From positions 2,126,501-2,190,500 of the forward strand of contig NZ_AP018712.1 in the NCBI RefSeq assembly GCF_014701195.1: DNA of 64,000 nucleotides, in the 5' to 3' direction. Made by a program: the position numbers and the translations under genes. The notes under the pieces are model-generated. The model saw only the letters and a list, made by a program, of their open reading frames with translations, made no database searches and had not been told where the DNA came from. Position 1 is the first letter of the stretch. Each line of letters opens with the position of its first letter. Positions 37,071 through 46,188 of this stretch are shown here, piece after piece. Source of the DNA: Tepiditoga spiralis (lineage in GTDB: Bacteria; Thermotogota; Thermotogae; Petrotogales; Petrotogaceae).

Positions 37071-37084
37071 AAAATCACTCCTTT

Positions 37085-37110
37085 AAAAAAAGCAGACTTT
37101 TTTGTCTGCT
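37085..37110 (-). terminator. Terminator after tRNA-Leu(CAG)
   Basis: AGCAGAC and GTCTGCT with a 6-base loop, followed on the minus strand by a T6-7 run; also just upstream of the GAF gene. Confidence 0.85.
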
Positions 37111-37115
37111 AAGTA

Positions 37116-37202
37116 TGGTGCCGGAAACGGGATTTGAACCCGTACGAGATTTCTCTCATAAGAATCTGAATCTTACGTGTCTACCAATTCCACCATCCCG
37201 GC
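37116..37202 (-). tRNA. tRNA-Leu (anticodon CAG)
   Basis: An 87-nt class II tRNA: acceptor GCCGGGA/TTCCGGC, anticodon stem TAAGA/TCTTA with loop TTCAGAT (CAG), long variable arm, discriminator A and encoded CCA. A TATAAT lies at 37216-37221 on this strand, without a good -35. Confidence 0.95.
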
Positions 37203-37266
37203 ATCATTTTAAATCATTATACCCTTTTAAATTTAATTTTTTTTTACTCACTTATGAATTAAATAT

Positions 37267-38478
37267 TTAATTTCTTCTAATTACAAAAATATCTGGTTCT
37301 TTATCCTTATAATAAACTCCAAAAAAAACAAATTTTTTATCTGGTGAAAAACTTGGGTAGTAACAGTCGTCCGATATCATATAAGTTAGATTTTTTATAT
37401 TTTTATTATCATAAGAAAATATTCTAAAATTTCCAAATTGAAATTGTGAATATAACAAGAGATTTGAACCGTCTGACCATGAATCAGCTTGATTGTATTC
37501 ACCGTTTAATAATGTTTTTATTTTTTCATTATCAATATAATAAATATTTAAGTCAGCATTTTTTAGATCTTGACCATAAAAAGCTATTTTATTTTTATTC
37601 CATTTTATTGGTCTAAATTTCATAATAGTTTTATCATTTGTAATTTGTTTTACTTCATCATTCAATATATCATAAATCCATATTTCCATTATGTTTTTAT
37701 TTTCTTTTGTTCCCATACTAAATAAAATTAAAGAATCATCATAAAAATAAGGTGAATAAGCATTTAATCCTTCTGGAGAAATTCTTTTAAATTCACTTGT
37801 TTCAGTATTGTACAATACTATATCCCATTTTCCAAACATTGATGTTTGAAAAACTACATACTTTCCATTTGGTGATACATCAGGAAAATATTCTGAGGAT
37901 AATTCAAGTTGTATAGTAGTTTGATATCCTGTTTTAAAGTTTATTATATTTATTTCTCTATTACCACTATATCTATCACTTATAAAATATAATTTACCAT
38001 TAGAATAAATAGGATATTCATCTACACCTTTCCAATAAGTTAATTGTAAAACATCCCAAGTTTTATCATATAAAAATCTATTTTCTGCTATTTTTTCTAA
38101 AGTTTTTCCAGAAAAATATTCTACCCATTCTTCTGTATCTTTTATATCTGAAGACAGATCAAATGTTCCATTTTTAAAACTTCCATAGGCTCTAATTTTA
38201 TTAGTAGAAGCATCTGAAGTAATATTTAAATATACATCTGCCTCTATATTTATATTTTCCCAAACTTCTGTTGAATCATCTGTTATATAACCATAAGGTG
38301 TTTTTTCTATAATTTTTGTATTATACATATACTCTGATAATTCGGAAATTTTTTTTGCAACACGATTAGTAATCCATTGTTTATCATGGATTGTTATTAA
38401 CATCATATTTTTTACCATGCTTTGTGCATACATAAAAACAGAAAATAATAATATAAAGAAAACTATATATTTTTTCAT
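37267..38478 (-). CDS. TolB-like beta-propeller protein, secreted
   Basis: A 403-residue protein with a Sec signal peptide ending near residue 20. Residues about 150-400 carry five or six WD40-like/PD40 repeats (SPNGKYVVFQTS, LYFISDRYSGNREINII, FSPDKKFVFFGVYYK), as in TolB. The N-terminal 130 residues match the small alpha/beta domain of TolB in place and length. Pal, TolA and TolQR are not adjacent. It starts one base after yqeY and ends the long operon. Likely periplasmic, in envelope maintenance. Confidence 0.8.
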   Translation of the reverse strand: MKKYIVFFILLFSVFMYAQSMVKNMMLITIHDKQWITNRVAKKISELSEYMYNTKIIEKTPYGYITDDSTEVWENINIEADVYLNITSDASTNKIRAYGSFKNGTFDLSSDIKDTEEWVEYFSGKTLEKIAENRFLYDKTWDVLQLTYWKGVDEYPIYSNGKLYFISDRYSGNREINIINFKTGYQTTIQLELSSEYFPDVSPNGKYVVFQTSMFGKWDIVLYNTETSEFKRISPEGLNAYSPYFYDDSLILFSMGTKENKNIMEIWIYDILNDEVKQITNDKTIMKFRPIKWNKNKIAFYGQDLKNADLNIYYIDNEKIKTLLNGEYNQADSWSDGSNLLLYSQFQFGNFRIFSYDNKNIKNLTYMISDDCYYPSFSPDKKFVFFGVYYKDKEPDIFVIRRN

Positions 38479-38479
38479 T

Positions 38480-38917
38480 TTATCCTAAAATTTCTTTTAC
38501 TATTTTTGATATTATAGAACCATCTGCTTGATTTCCAATTTTTTGAATAGCAGTTTTCATTACTAATCCAAATTGTTTAGGTGTTGCATTCATTTCTTTT
38601 ATTATTGAACTTATTATATTTTTTATTTCTTCTTCACTCATTTCTTCTGGTAAATAATTTTTTAAAAACGCTATTTCTTTTTCTTCATTTACTACTAAGT
38701 CATTTCTTCCAGCATCTTTAAATTGTTTTATTGATTCGTTTCTCATTTTAACTTGCTTTTTTATTATTTTTATAATTTCATCATCATTTAGTTCTTTTTG
38801 TGTATCTATCTCCGCTTTTTTTATTTCTGATCTCAATAATTTTACTGTATTTAAAGCAATTTGATTTTTTTCTTTCATGAACTTTTTTAAATCTTCCATT
38901 AATTTTTCTTTCAACAT
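38480..38917 (-). CDS. yqeY: GatB/YqeY-domain protein
   Basis: A 145-residue helical protein: LKKFMKEKNQIALNTVKLLRSEIKKAEID, then the YqeY core KQFKDAGRNDLV and EKEIAFLKNYLPEEMSE, ending MKTAIQKIGNQADGSIIS. This domain is shared with the tail of the GatB amidotransferase subunit and contributes tRNA binding there; the free-standing role is unknown. AAGGAGG precedes the ATG. In the operon between ligA (22-base gap) and the TolB-like gene. Confidence 0.92.
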   Translation of the reverse strand: MLKEKLMEDLKKFMKEKNQIALNTVKLLRSEIKKAEIDTQKELNDDEIIKIIKKQVKMRNESIKQFKDAGRNDLVVNEEKEIAFLKNYLPEEMSEEEIKNIISSIIKEMNATPKQFGLVMKTAIQKIGNQADGSIISKIVKEILG

Positions 38918-38939
38918 AATTTTATTCCTCCTTGAGTTT

Positions 38940-40931
38940 TTAATTATAATTTTTAAAAAATTCTTCTTCTAACATAATTGATATTCCAAATTTTTTTGCT
39001 TTTTCTAATTTGCTTCCTGGATTTTCTCCAACCACTAATATTTTTGTTTTTTTAGTTACATTATTGGAAAAAATACCACCTTTACTTTCTACATATTTAG
39101 AGAATTCCCTTCTATTCATATTTTTTAATTCGCCAGTTTGTGAAACTATATACCCTGATAATTTTCCTTCTTTTACTTCTTTTTTATAAACAGTATTTAC
39201 ATTAGCATTTTTTAATTTCAAAAGTATTTTTTTTACATCTTCTTGATTAAAAAATTCTTTTATTGAACGCGCCATATCTTCTCCTATACCTTCAACTTCC
39301 ATTAATTCATGTAATGTTGAAGTTTGAATTTTGTCAATTGATTTAAATTTTATGGCAAGATTTTTAGCATTTTTAATTCCAACAAGAGGTATACCTAATG
39401 CAAATAATAAATTTTCTAAATCAGAGTCTTTTGATTTTTCTATTTCTGATAGAAGATTATTTATGGTTTTTATGCCTATTCCACTTCCAAGCGTTGCAAG
39501 TTTAAAAGAATTTAAATAATATAAATCACTTGGATCAGAAATCAGTTTGCTTTTTACCATTCTTTCTATTAATTTTGGTCCTAATCCTTCTATATTCATC
39601 CCATCTCTTGATACAAAATTTTCTAATATTCGTATTAATTTTGCAGGACAAAGTGGGTTTAAACATCTTATTGCAACTTCTGAAGGATTAATTTTCCCTG
39701 TTTTTCCACCACATTCAGGACATTTTTGGGGTTCTAAAATAATTTTTTCTTCACCCGTTCTTTTTTCTATTTTTACACCTACAACTTGTGGTATTATACC
39801 ACCAGCTTTTTCAACATAAACAAAGTCTTTTTCTCTAATATCTCTTTCTTTTATATATTCAAAATTATGAAGACTAGCCTTTTTTACAGTAGAACCTTCA
39901 AGTTGTATAGCTTCAAATTCTGCAACAGGAGTTATTATGCCACTGCTTCCAACTTGTAATTTAATATTTTTTATCTGAGTCAATTTTCTTTCAGCTTTAA
40001 ATTTGAAAGCAATTGCCCATCTTGGTGCGCGTGAAGTTTCTCCAAGTTCTCTTTGCATTGAAAATTCATTTACTTTTGCAACAGCTCCATCTATATCATA
40101 ATCTAAATTTTTTCTATTATTACTCCAATATATCCAATAATCGATTAATTCATTTTCATTTTTACATATTTTATTATGCTCATTTATTTTAAAACCTAGT
40201 TTTTTTAAAAAAATCATAGCTTCTTCTTGTGTTTTTAAATTATAATTATTTGGAAATAAAATATAATAAATAAAAGCATCTAATCTTCTTTTAGATACTT
40301 TTGAGGAGTCTAAAAGTTTTAAAGTTCCAGCTGCAGAATTCCTTGGATTTGCAAATATATTTAAGCCTTCAATTTCTCTTTCTTCATTTATTCTTTTAAA
40401 TTCATTTATTGGCATAAAAACTTCCCCTCTAACTTCTATATCTATTTTTTCATTTAAATTTAAAGGGATACTTCTAATAGTTTTTATGTTTTGGGTTACA
40501 TCTTCACCAAAAATTCCATCTCCTCTAGTTAAAGCCTGTATTAATTTACCTTTTTTATACTTTAAGGATATTGATACACCATCTATTTTTAATTCACAAT
40601 AATATTTTACATTTGGAAAATTTTTAATTATCTTTTGATTAAAGTCAATTATATCTTTTTCATTATAAGTGTTATCTAAAGATAACATTGGCAATGTATG
40701 TTCTACTTTTTTAAATTCATTTACAATAATTCCACCAACTCTTTGAGTAGGTGAATCTTGAGTTTTTAATTCAGGAAAATTTTCTTCAAGAGTTATTAAT
40801 TCTTTAAATATTTTATCATATTGAGTATCTGAAATTATTGGATCTGATTTTATATAATATCTATAATTGTGTTCTTCTATTTCTTTTTTTAATTTTTCAT
40901 ATTTTTCTCTTAATTTAGCAGGTACAGACAT
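38940..40931 (-). CDS. ligA: NAD-dependent DNA ligase
   Basis: A 663-residue ligase: Ia domain with YRYYIKSDPIISDTQYD, adenylation motif CELKIDG (Lys115 receives AMP), OB fold, the four-Cys zinc finger (CPECGG, then CLNPLCPAK), helix-hairpin-helix repeats and a C-terminal BRCT domain (GKLSGYIVSQTGEL onward). Full length and all motifs present. Joins nicks in replication and repair. It follows acpS by one base; with mutS and mutS2 upstream, the operon is rich in DNA repair genes. Confidence 0.98.
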   Translation of the reverse strand: MSVPAKLREKYEKLKKEIEEHNYRYYIKSDPIISDTQYDKIFKELITLEENFPELKTQDSPTQRVGGIIVNEFKKVEHTLPMLSLDNTYNEKDIIDFNQKIIKNFPNVKYYCELKIDGVSISLKYKKGKLIQALTRGDGIFGEDVTQNIKTIRSIPLNLNEKIDIEVRGEVFMPINEFKRINEEREIEGLNIFANPRNSAAGTLKLLDSSKVSKRRLDAFIYYILFPNNYNLKTQEEAMIFLKKLGFKINEHNKICKNENELIDYWIYWSNNRKNLDYDIDGAVAKVNEFSMQRELGETSRAPRWAIAFKFKAERKLTQIKNIKLQVGSSGIITPVAEFEAIQLEGSTVKKASLHNFEYIKERDIREKDFVYVEKAGGIIPQVVGVKIEKRTGEEKIILEPQKCPECGGKTGKINPSEVAIRCLNPLCPAKLIRILENFVSRDGMNIEGLGPKLIERMVKSKLISDPSDLYYLNSFKLATLGSGIGIKTINNLLSEIEKSKDSDLENLLFALGIPLVGIKNAKNLAIKFKSIDKIQTSTLHELMEVEGIGEDMARSIKEFFNQEDVKKILLKLKNANVNTVYKKEVKEGKLSGYIVSQTGELKNMNRREFSKYVESKGGIFSNNVTKKTKILVVGENPGSKLEKAKKFGISIMLEEEFFKNYN

Positions 40932-40932
40932 T

Positions 40933-41289
40933 TTAATCCTCCAATTTTTCTACAATAACCATTGCAATAGCATATTCTTTTTCATGAGATATTGATATGT
41001 TTATATTAACATTACCAAACTTATTTTTTAGATACTTATGAGTTTCTTTTGATAAGTAAGGAACTTCATTATCATCTTTTAATACAGAAATTTTATCCAT
41101 TGGAATGAATATTTTAAAGGCTTTTGTTAAAGATTCTTTTACAGCAAATCTACCTGCAGCAAATTCTAGTTTTCTATTTATAGCATAGTTTTTACATATT
41201 TCTCTTTCGCTTTCAGTTAATATTTTATTTAATAATTTAATATTTAATCTGCTTATTTTTACTATATCGGTACCTATTCCTAAAATCAT
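40933..41289 (-). CDS. acpS: Holo-acyl-carrier-protein synthase
   Basis: A 118-residue phosphopantetheinyl transferase. Motifs: ILGIGTDIVKISRL (Asp ligand), FAAGRFAVKESLTKAF (Glu and Lys) and NISISHEKEYAIAMVIV. It activates ACP in fatty acid synthesis using CoA. The ATG overlaps the stop of the FtsA-like gene (ATGA). Confidence 0.95.
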   Translation of the reverse strand: MILGIGTDIVKISRLNIKLLNKILTESEREICKNYAINRKLEFAAGRFAVKESLTKAFKIFIPMDKISVLKDDNEVPYLSKETHKYLKNKFGNVNINISISHEKEYAIAMVIVEKLED

Positions 41290-43352
41290 TTATAATTAAA
41301 CCTCACTGATGAATTTGGTGGAAGTGTTTGCATAAAACTTTCTACTTTTTTACCATTTATATATATTTCAAAGCTTGTTATTGTTCTTGTATCTATTGAA
41401 AGATGTGCCAATAAATCTATTATAGTTGGATTTTTTTCTATTTTTTCAATAATATAATTTTCTCCCTCAGATATTTTTTTGTTTTTATCTATAATTTTAT
41501 TTCCAACTTTAATTAAGCATTCTTCTTCAGGTAAAAAAATAGTTTTTCCATTAAAGTCTATTGCTCTTTTTTTTACATCAACATCTATAAAATCACCAAT
41601 TACTGGTAAATCAACTTTTTCAATTTCAAATGAATCCATATTTTTTATTTCATAATCATCTTTTAAAACTTCACCGTTTTTTAATATAACGGTATTACTA
41701 GGTATTTCATAAGGTATACCATCTATGGTAAAATAAATAGTTTTATTCGAACTATTTGTTACATTTTTTAAGTATATTTTTTCTAAAGTTATTTTATCTC
41801 CATCTTTTATTATAGTATCTATATTTGATTCTTTGTTATTAACTATTATTTTTGGATAAATTTTTTGTGGTTTTCCATTTAAAAAGTATTTTATTGGATT
41901 TATTACATCTTTTACCTTTAATATTAATGGTTCACCATCTTTTGGAGTTCCAATAGTTATTCTATCTCCAGAATTTATTTTTGTTTTTAAAGAAGCTGGT
42001 CTATCATTAACTGATATTGGTGCTTCTTTTCCCATATTTCCTTTTTTTATAGTTAATTCACCATTTACTTCATAGGTTATTGCTGGTGATGGCTTTCCTA
42101 TGAGTTGAGATAAAGAATATCCATCTTGTAATAATACTTGTAATACAGTTAAATTAGTACCTACCATCATCATATTTACGGTTTTTCCATTTATATAAAC
42201 AGATGTAAAAACATTCCCTTCATTTTTCAAAGCCACATTTGCAATTCCAACAGGTGTAATAAATTCACTTCCTACTAATTCTTTTTCACCTTCAAATTTT
42301 ATAGTATTTAATGATTTTAAATCTTTTAAAGCTATTCTATTTTTAGGTAAACCTAATTTTTCACCTAATTTTTCTTTAAAACCTGGTACTTTTCCTCCTC
42401 CACCAACAACCATTACTGCAACTGGTGGTTTTCCATTTAATTCTAAAATTCTATCAGCTATATTTGTTGTTATATTATTTATTACTGGTTCTATTATTTC
42501 TAAAACTTCTTTCTTAGTTATTTCTTGTTCAAAATCCAAAATATCTTTATATATAAATTTTTCTTTTTCGTGTAAATGCTTTTTTATTTCTTCAGCCGCT
42601 TTAAAATCTATTAATAATTTTTTTGTTATAGAATCTGTAATTTCATCACCTGCCATAGGAACCATTCCATATCCAACTATAGTTCCTTCATTTGAAACAG
42701 CTATATCACTAGTTCCTGCTCCAACATCAACCATAACAATATTTAAGTTTCTTAAATCTTCTGGAACAACAAGATTTATTGCTGCTATAGGTTCAAGAGT
42801 TATATGTGCTGGTTTTAAATCGTTTAATTCCAATACAGATATCATAGCTTCAACTACATTTTTGGGTAAAAATGCAGCAATAACTTTTACAGAAGCCTTT
42901 GTACCTCTTTGTCCTTCTAATCTTTTTATCCATTCGTCATCTAATTCATAGTAAAGTACTGAATAACCAACACAATACATTCCATTATTTTCATTTAATT
43001 TTTGAGTAGCATCTTTTACAGCTTCAATTTCAAAAGTTTTTACCAAAGAATTATCAATATATCTTGTACTACTTATATCAGCTATATGTTCTCCCGTTGT
43101 TGTTATTAAAAATCTTCCAGCAAGAGCTACAGCAACATCTTCAAGTTTTTCACCTAATTTTTCTTCAAGTTCCTTTTTTACTTTTGTTACTCCTTTTGCA
43201 ACTTTTTGAACATCATGTATTTGTCCGTCAACCATTGCTCTACTTTCATGTTCTCTTATTGAAGTATGTTTTATAATTAAATTTTCATTTTCATCATAAT
43301 CAGCAATAACACCAACTAATGTTCTTGTACCAACATCAAGGCTAAAAATCAT
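41286..43352 (-). CDS. FtsA-like actin-fold protein with extended C-terminus
   Basis: A 688-residue protein. Residues 1-about 375 follow FtsA/PilM-type actin folds: SLDVGTRTLVGVIADY, an SHS2-like 1C subdomain (HESRAMVDGQIHDV), VDVGAGTSDIAVS and VVGGGGKVPGF. Residues about 390-688 add at least three small beta-grasp-like repeats, each with an xINGK-type strand pair and a KIxxGDxITIEK-type end (for example INSGDRITIGTP, IKDGDKITLEK). There is no amphipathic membrane helix like that of true FtsA. A role in cell division or envelope assembly is likely. Two bases after mutS2; overlaps acpS by 4. Confidence 0.78.
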   Translation of the reverse strand: MIFSLDVGTRTLVGVIADYDENENLIIKHTSIREHESRAMVDGQIHDVQKVAKGVTKVKKELEEKLGEKLEDVAVALAGRFLITTTGEHIADISSTRYIDNSLVKTFEIEAVKDATQKLNENNGMYCVGYSVLYYELDDEWIKRLEGQRGTKASVKVIAAFLPKNVVEAMISVLELNDLKPAHITLEPIAAINLVVPEDLRNLNIVMVDVGAGTSDIAVSNEGTIVGYGMVPMAGDEITDSITKKLLIDFKAAEEIKKHLHEKEKFIYKDILDFEQEITKKEVLEIIEPVINNITTNIADRILELNGKPPVAVMVVGGGGKVPGFKEKLGEKLGLPKNRIALKDLKSLNTIKFEGEKELVGSEFITPVGIANVALKNEGNVFTSVYINGKTVNMMMVGTNLTVLQVLLQDGYSLSQLIGKPSPAITYEVNGELTIKKGNMGKEAPISVNDRPASLKTKINSGDRITIGTPKDGEPLILKVKDVINPIKYFLNGKPQKIYPKIIVNNKESNIDTIIKDGDKITLEKIYLKNVTNSSNKTIYFTIDGIPYEIPSNTVILKNGEVLKDDYEIKNMDSFEIEKVDLPVIGDFIDVDVKKRAIDFNGKTIFLPEEECLIKVGNKIIDKNKKISEGENYIIEKIEKNPTIIDLLAHLSIDTRTITSFEIYINGKKVESFMQTLPPNSSVRFNYK

Positions 43353-43354
43353 TA

Positions 43355-45661
43355 TTACACCTCCACAACGGTAACCCCTGTGCCACCTTCATTTGGTTTT
43401 CCAACCCTAAAACTTTTTATTTCTTTACAATTTCTTAAGTATTCCCATATTCCCAAAGATAATTTTCCAGTTCCTTTGCCATGAATTATATAACCTTTAT
43501 TAAAATTTGAAAATAACATATCAGAAATAAGATTTTCTATTTCTGGTATAGATTCAGCTACTGTAAACCCTCTTAAATCTATTTCTGGTATTTTTGTACT
43601 TGAGTTTGAAAAAGAGGTAACTTTATTTATTTTTTCTTTTTTCTTCGTTGGTATTAATTCGTTTATATTATAAGTTAAATTAATAGGTGAATTTTCAATT
43701 TTAATTTCTGCTTTATTCTTTTTTATAGATATAACCCTTCCAATAGTTCCACCTGGAGCTTTTACATCCATACCAACTTTTATGGTATAACTATTCTTAA
43801 CCTCATTTTTTTTATTTAATATTTCAATTTTATTAGAAATATCTTCTAATTTTTTTAAATTTTTCTTTAAAGAATCTGTGTTTTTTTGATTAGATGCATG
43901 TTTTATATCACTCATTATATTATAAACTTCATTTTTTAAAAATCTTATTTCATTTTTAAGTTTTAAAGTTTCATTATCAAGTTTTTCAACTTCTTTATTT
44001 TTCAATTTCTGATATTTTTTTTCATATTGTTTTTTCAATTGTTCTATTTCATATTTTTTCATTTTTATCTTATTCTTTTCTTCTTCAATTGTTTCAAAAG
44101 AATTAGCCATTTTTGAAAATAAATGCTCACTTTTTATATATTCTTCGCCTATATTATTTTGTGCATCTCTAAGTAATTCTTCATCAAATCCCATTCTTCT
44201 TGAAATTTCTATTGCATGTGAAGCACCAGGAACTCCTATTAATATTTTATATGTTGGTCTTAATGTTTGAACATCAAACGACATGGAGGCTGTTTCTAAT
44301 CTTTTTTCCTCTATTGAATAAGTTTTTATTTCAGAAAGATGTGAAGTTATAAATAAAATGGAATTTTTATTTAATAATCTTTTTATTATAGCTCTACCTA
44401 AAGCAGCTCCTTCAATTGGATCTGTTCCTGTTCCAAGTTCATCTATTAAGATTAATGAATATTCATTTGCTTCATCTAATATTATTTTTAAATTTTTTAA
44501 ATGCGAAGAAAATGTACTAAGATTTTGTGTTACGCTTTGTGAATCTCCTATATCTGTAAATATATTTTTTATATACGGTAATTTTGCCTCATAAGATAAT
44601 ATAGGAAAACCAGCATGAGATAATAAAAAAGCAAGACCTATTGATTTTAATGTGACTGTTTTTCCACCAGTATTTGGACCAGTTATAATCATTCCTTCTT
44701 CATTTAATTTTAAATTCAAAGGAATAACTTCACTTTTAGGGATTAAAGGATGTCTCAATCCATTAAAAAATATCTTTTTATCTTGTTCACTTGGAGTAAC
44801 ATATATTCCTTTATTATTTATTGCATAATTTGCTTTTCCTATCATACTATCTATGTATGAAATTACTTTTATATTATTTTTAATAGATTTTAATCTTTTT
44901 ACCGTTTCAAAATTTATATGTGAAATAATTTTTGAAATTTCAGTTTTTTCATCAGACTTTAATTTCAAAAGTTCTTCATTTAACTCTATTAATTTTTCGG
45001 GTTCTATAAAAAAAGTTGATCCAGAATCAGATTTTCCAACAAACATTCCTTTAACTCTACTTCTATATTCACTTTTTACTGCAAGACATTGTCTTTCATT
45101 CCTAATTATTGGTCTATCTATTGATAAATATTTTCCAAACTTATTTATCAAAGATGATAAAGTTCCAGAAGTTTTATTTTTTATTCTATTTATATTTTTT
45201 CTTATTGTAAATAAAGACAAAGTAGCGTTATCTTCTATTTCACCATCTATGCTTATAGTTTTATAGAGCATAGATACATATTCTCTATGATAAATAAAAT
45301 GAGAAAATTGTTCTTCAATATTTTTATCAAAGTTTTGTTTATTTTTACTAAAGATATCATATATTTGATTTAAAAAATTTGCAATATTTCTATACTCTTT
45401 TATTTCTACTAAAGAATTTAATTCTATTTTTTCTAATGTTTCTGTTATATCTGGTAAACCTCTTAAATCAATGTATTTTCCTGTATTAAAAAGATTAAAA
45501 AAACTTATTGAAATATCTATTTCAATTTTTATTTGATCTATATTGAGCATTTTAAAATTATTTTTTATAAAATCCCTTCCATATTTTGTATGACAATTTT
45601 CAGAAATTTTATTTAATGTTTCATATATTTGTAAGTCATTGTATAGTTTTTCTTTTAAAAT
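43355..45661 (-). CDS. mutS2: Endonuclease MutS2, probable AUU start
   Basis: A 768-residue MutS2: ATPase with GPNTGGKTVTLKS, LIDELGTGTDP and TSHLSEIKTY, a central coiled coil, and the C-terminal Smr nuclease domain (EIDLRGFTV, IIHGKGTGKL). The only ATG start (45550) lacks a ribosome binding site and would remove 37 residues that look like the normal N-terminus (KLYNDLQIYETLNKISE...YGRDFI). In that frame no ATG, GTG or TTG exists before 45550 back to the preceding stop. An ATT at 45661 follows GGTGGAG by five bases, so I propose an AUU start. It overlaps the upstream gene's stop by seven bases. Confidence 0.9.
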   Translation of the reverse strand: MLKEKLYNDLQIYETLNKISENCHTKYGRDFIKNNFKMLNIDQIKIEIDISISFFNLFNTGKYIDLRGLPDITETLEKIELNSLVEIKEYRNIANFLNQIYDIFSKNKQNFDKNIEEQFSHFIYHREYVSMLYKTISIDGEIEDNATLSLFTIRKNINRIKNKTSGTLSSLINKFGKYLSIDRPIIRNERQCLAVKSEYRSRVKGMFVGKSDSGSTFFIEPEKLIELNEELLKLKSDEKTEISKIISHINFETVKRLKSIKNNIKVISYIDSMIGKANYAINNKGIYVTPSEQDKKIFFNGLRHPLIPKSEVIPLNLKLNEEGMIITGPNTGGKTVTLKSIGLAFLLSHAGFPILSYEAKLPYIKNIFTDIGDSQSVTQNLSTFSSHLKNLKIILDEANEYSLILIDELGTGTDPIEGAALGRAIIKRLLNKNSILFITSHLSEIKTYSIEEKRLETASMSFDVQTLRPTYKILIGVPGASHAIEISRRMGFDEELLRDAQNNIGEEYIKSEHLFSKMANSFETIEEEKNKIKMKKYEIEQLKKQYEKKYQKLKNKEVEKLDNETLKLKNEIRFLKNEVYNIMSDIKHASNQKNTDSLKKNLKKLEDISNKIEILNKKNEVKNSYTIKVGMDVKAPGGTIGRVISIKKNKAEIKIENSPINLTYNINELIPTKKKEKINKVTSFSNSSTKIPEIDLRGFTVAESIPEIENLISDMLFSNFNKGYIIHGKGTGKLSLGIWEYLRNCKEIKSFRVGKPNEGGTGVTVVEV

Positions 45662-46188
45662 TGTAACTCCACCCCCAAAAATACAGGTATATAATTAATT
45701 ATAGTATAATCATCATTTGATTTATAATATCTTGTTTCATAACTAGAACTCAAATGGAATATTCCTATATTTAATCCACCTCCAACTAATACTTCCGTTG
45801 AAAAAGATACTAAATTGTCTTCGCTATGAACACCACCATATGCAATTATAGAGTAATTTATATTTTCTATTATTTTACCTTTATACACTACGTTTAACCC
45901 CAATGAATAAGATATTGTTCCAATTTTCGGATTATATAAATTTAACATTGTATCTTTAAAATTATTATAAAAAAAACCAAAGTATGGTCCAAAATATATT
46001 TCATTTGAATCTTCTGTTGGAACTAAATAACTTATTCTTCCTCCAATATAATCTGCTTTCAAATTTGTATCAAAATTCGTTATAGCAGATGTAGCACTTT
46101 GAGTTACTTCATAAGAATAATTAAAAAATATTTTAGAAAAATTAAATATAGTAAAAGATATGATTATAAATAAAAATATTTTTTTCAA
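45655..46188 (-). CDS. Predicted small outer-membrane beta-barrel protein
   Basis: A 177-residue protein with a hydrophobic N-terminus (MKKIFLFIIISFTIF) acting as signal peptide, then alternating strands rich in Tyr, Phe, Ser and Gly and a C-terminal Phe (VELQF), the usual signal for barrel insertion. It resembles in style the 803-1237 protein but I see no shared sequence. It overlaps dxs by 4 bases and mutS2 by 7, so it is translated as part of the operon. Function unknown. Confidence 0.65.
   Translation of the reverse strand: MKKIFLFIIISFTIFNFSKIFFNYSYEVTQSATSAITNFDTNLKADYIGGRISYLVPTEDSNEIYFGPYFGFFYNNFKDTMLNLYNPKIGTISYSLGLNVVYKGKIIENINYSIIAYGGVHSEDNLVSFSTEVLVGGGLNIGIFHLSSSYETRYYKSNDDYTIINYIPVFLGVELQF

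Noticed and set aside
44853-45266. Plus-strand frame of 137 codons opposite mutS2
   Set aside because: Phe/Ile/Ser-rich shadow of the conserved mutS2 reading frame; no start site.
43355-45550. ATG at 45550 as MutS2 start
   Set aside because: No ribosome binding site and it would remove 37 family-like residues; the ATT at 45661 with GGTGGAG fits better.
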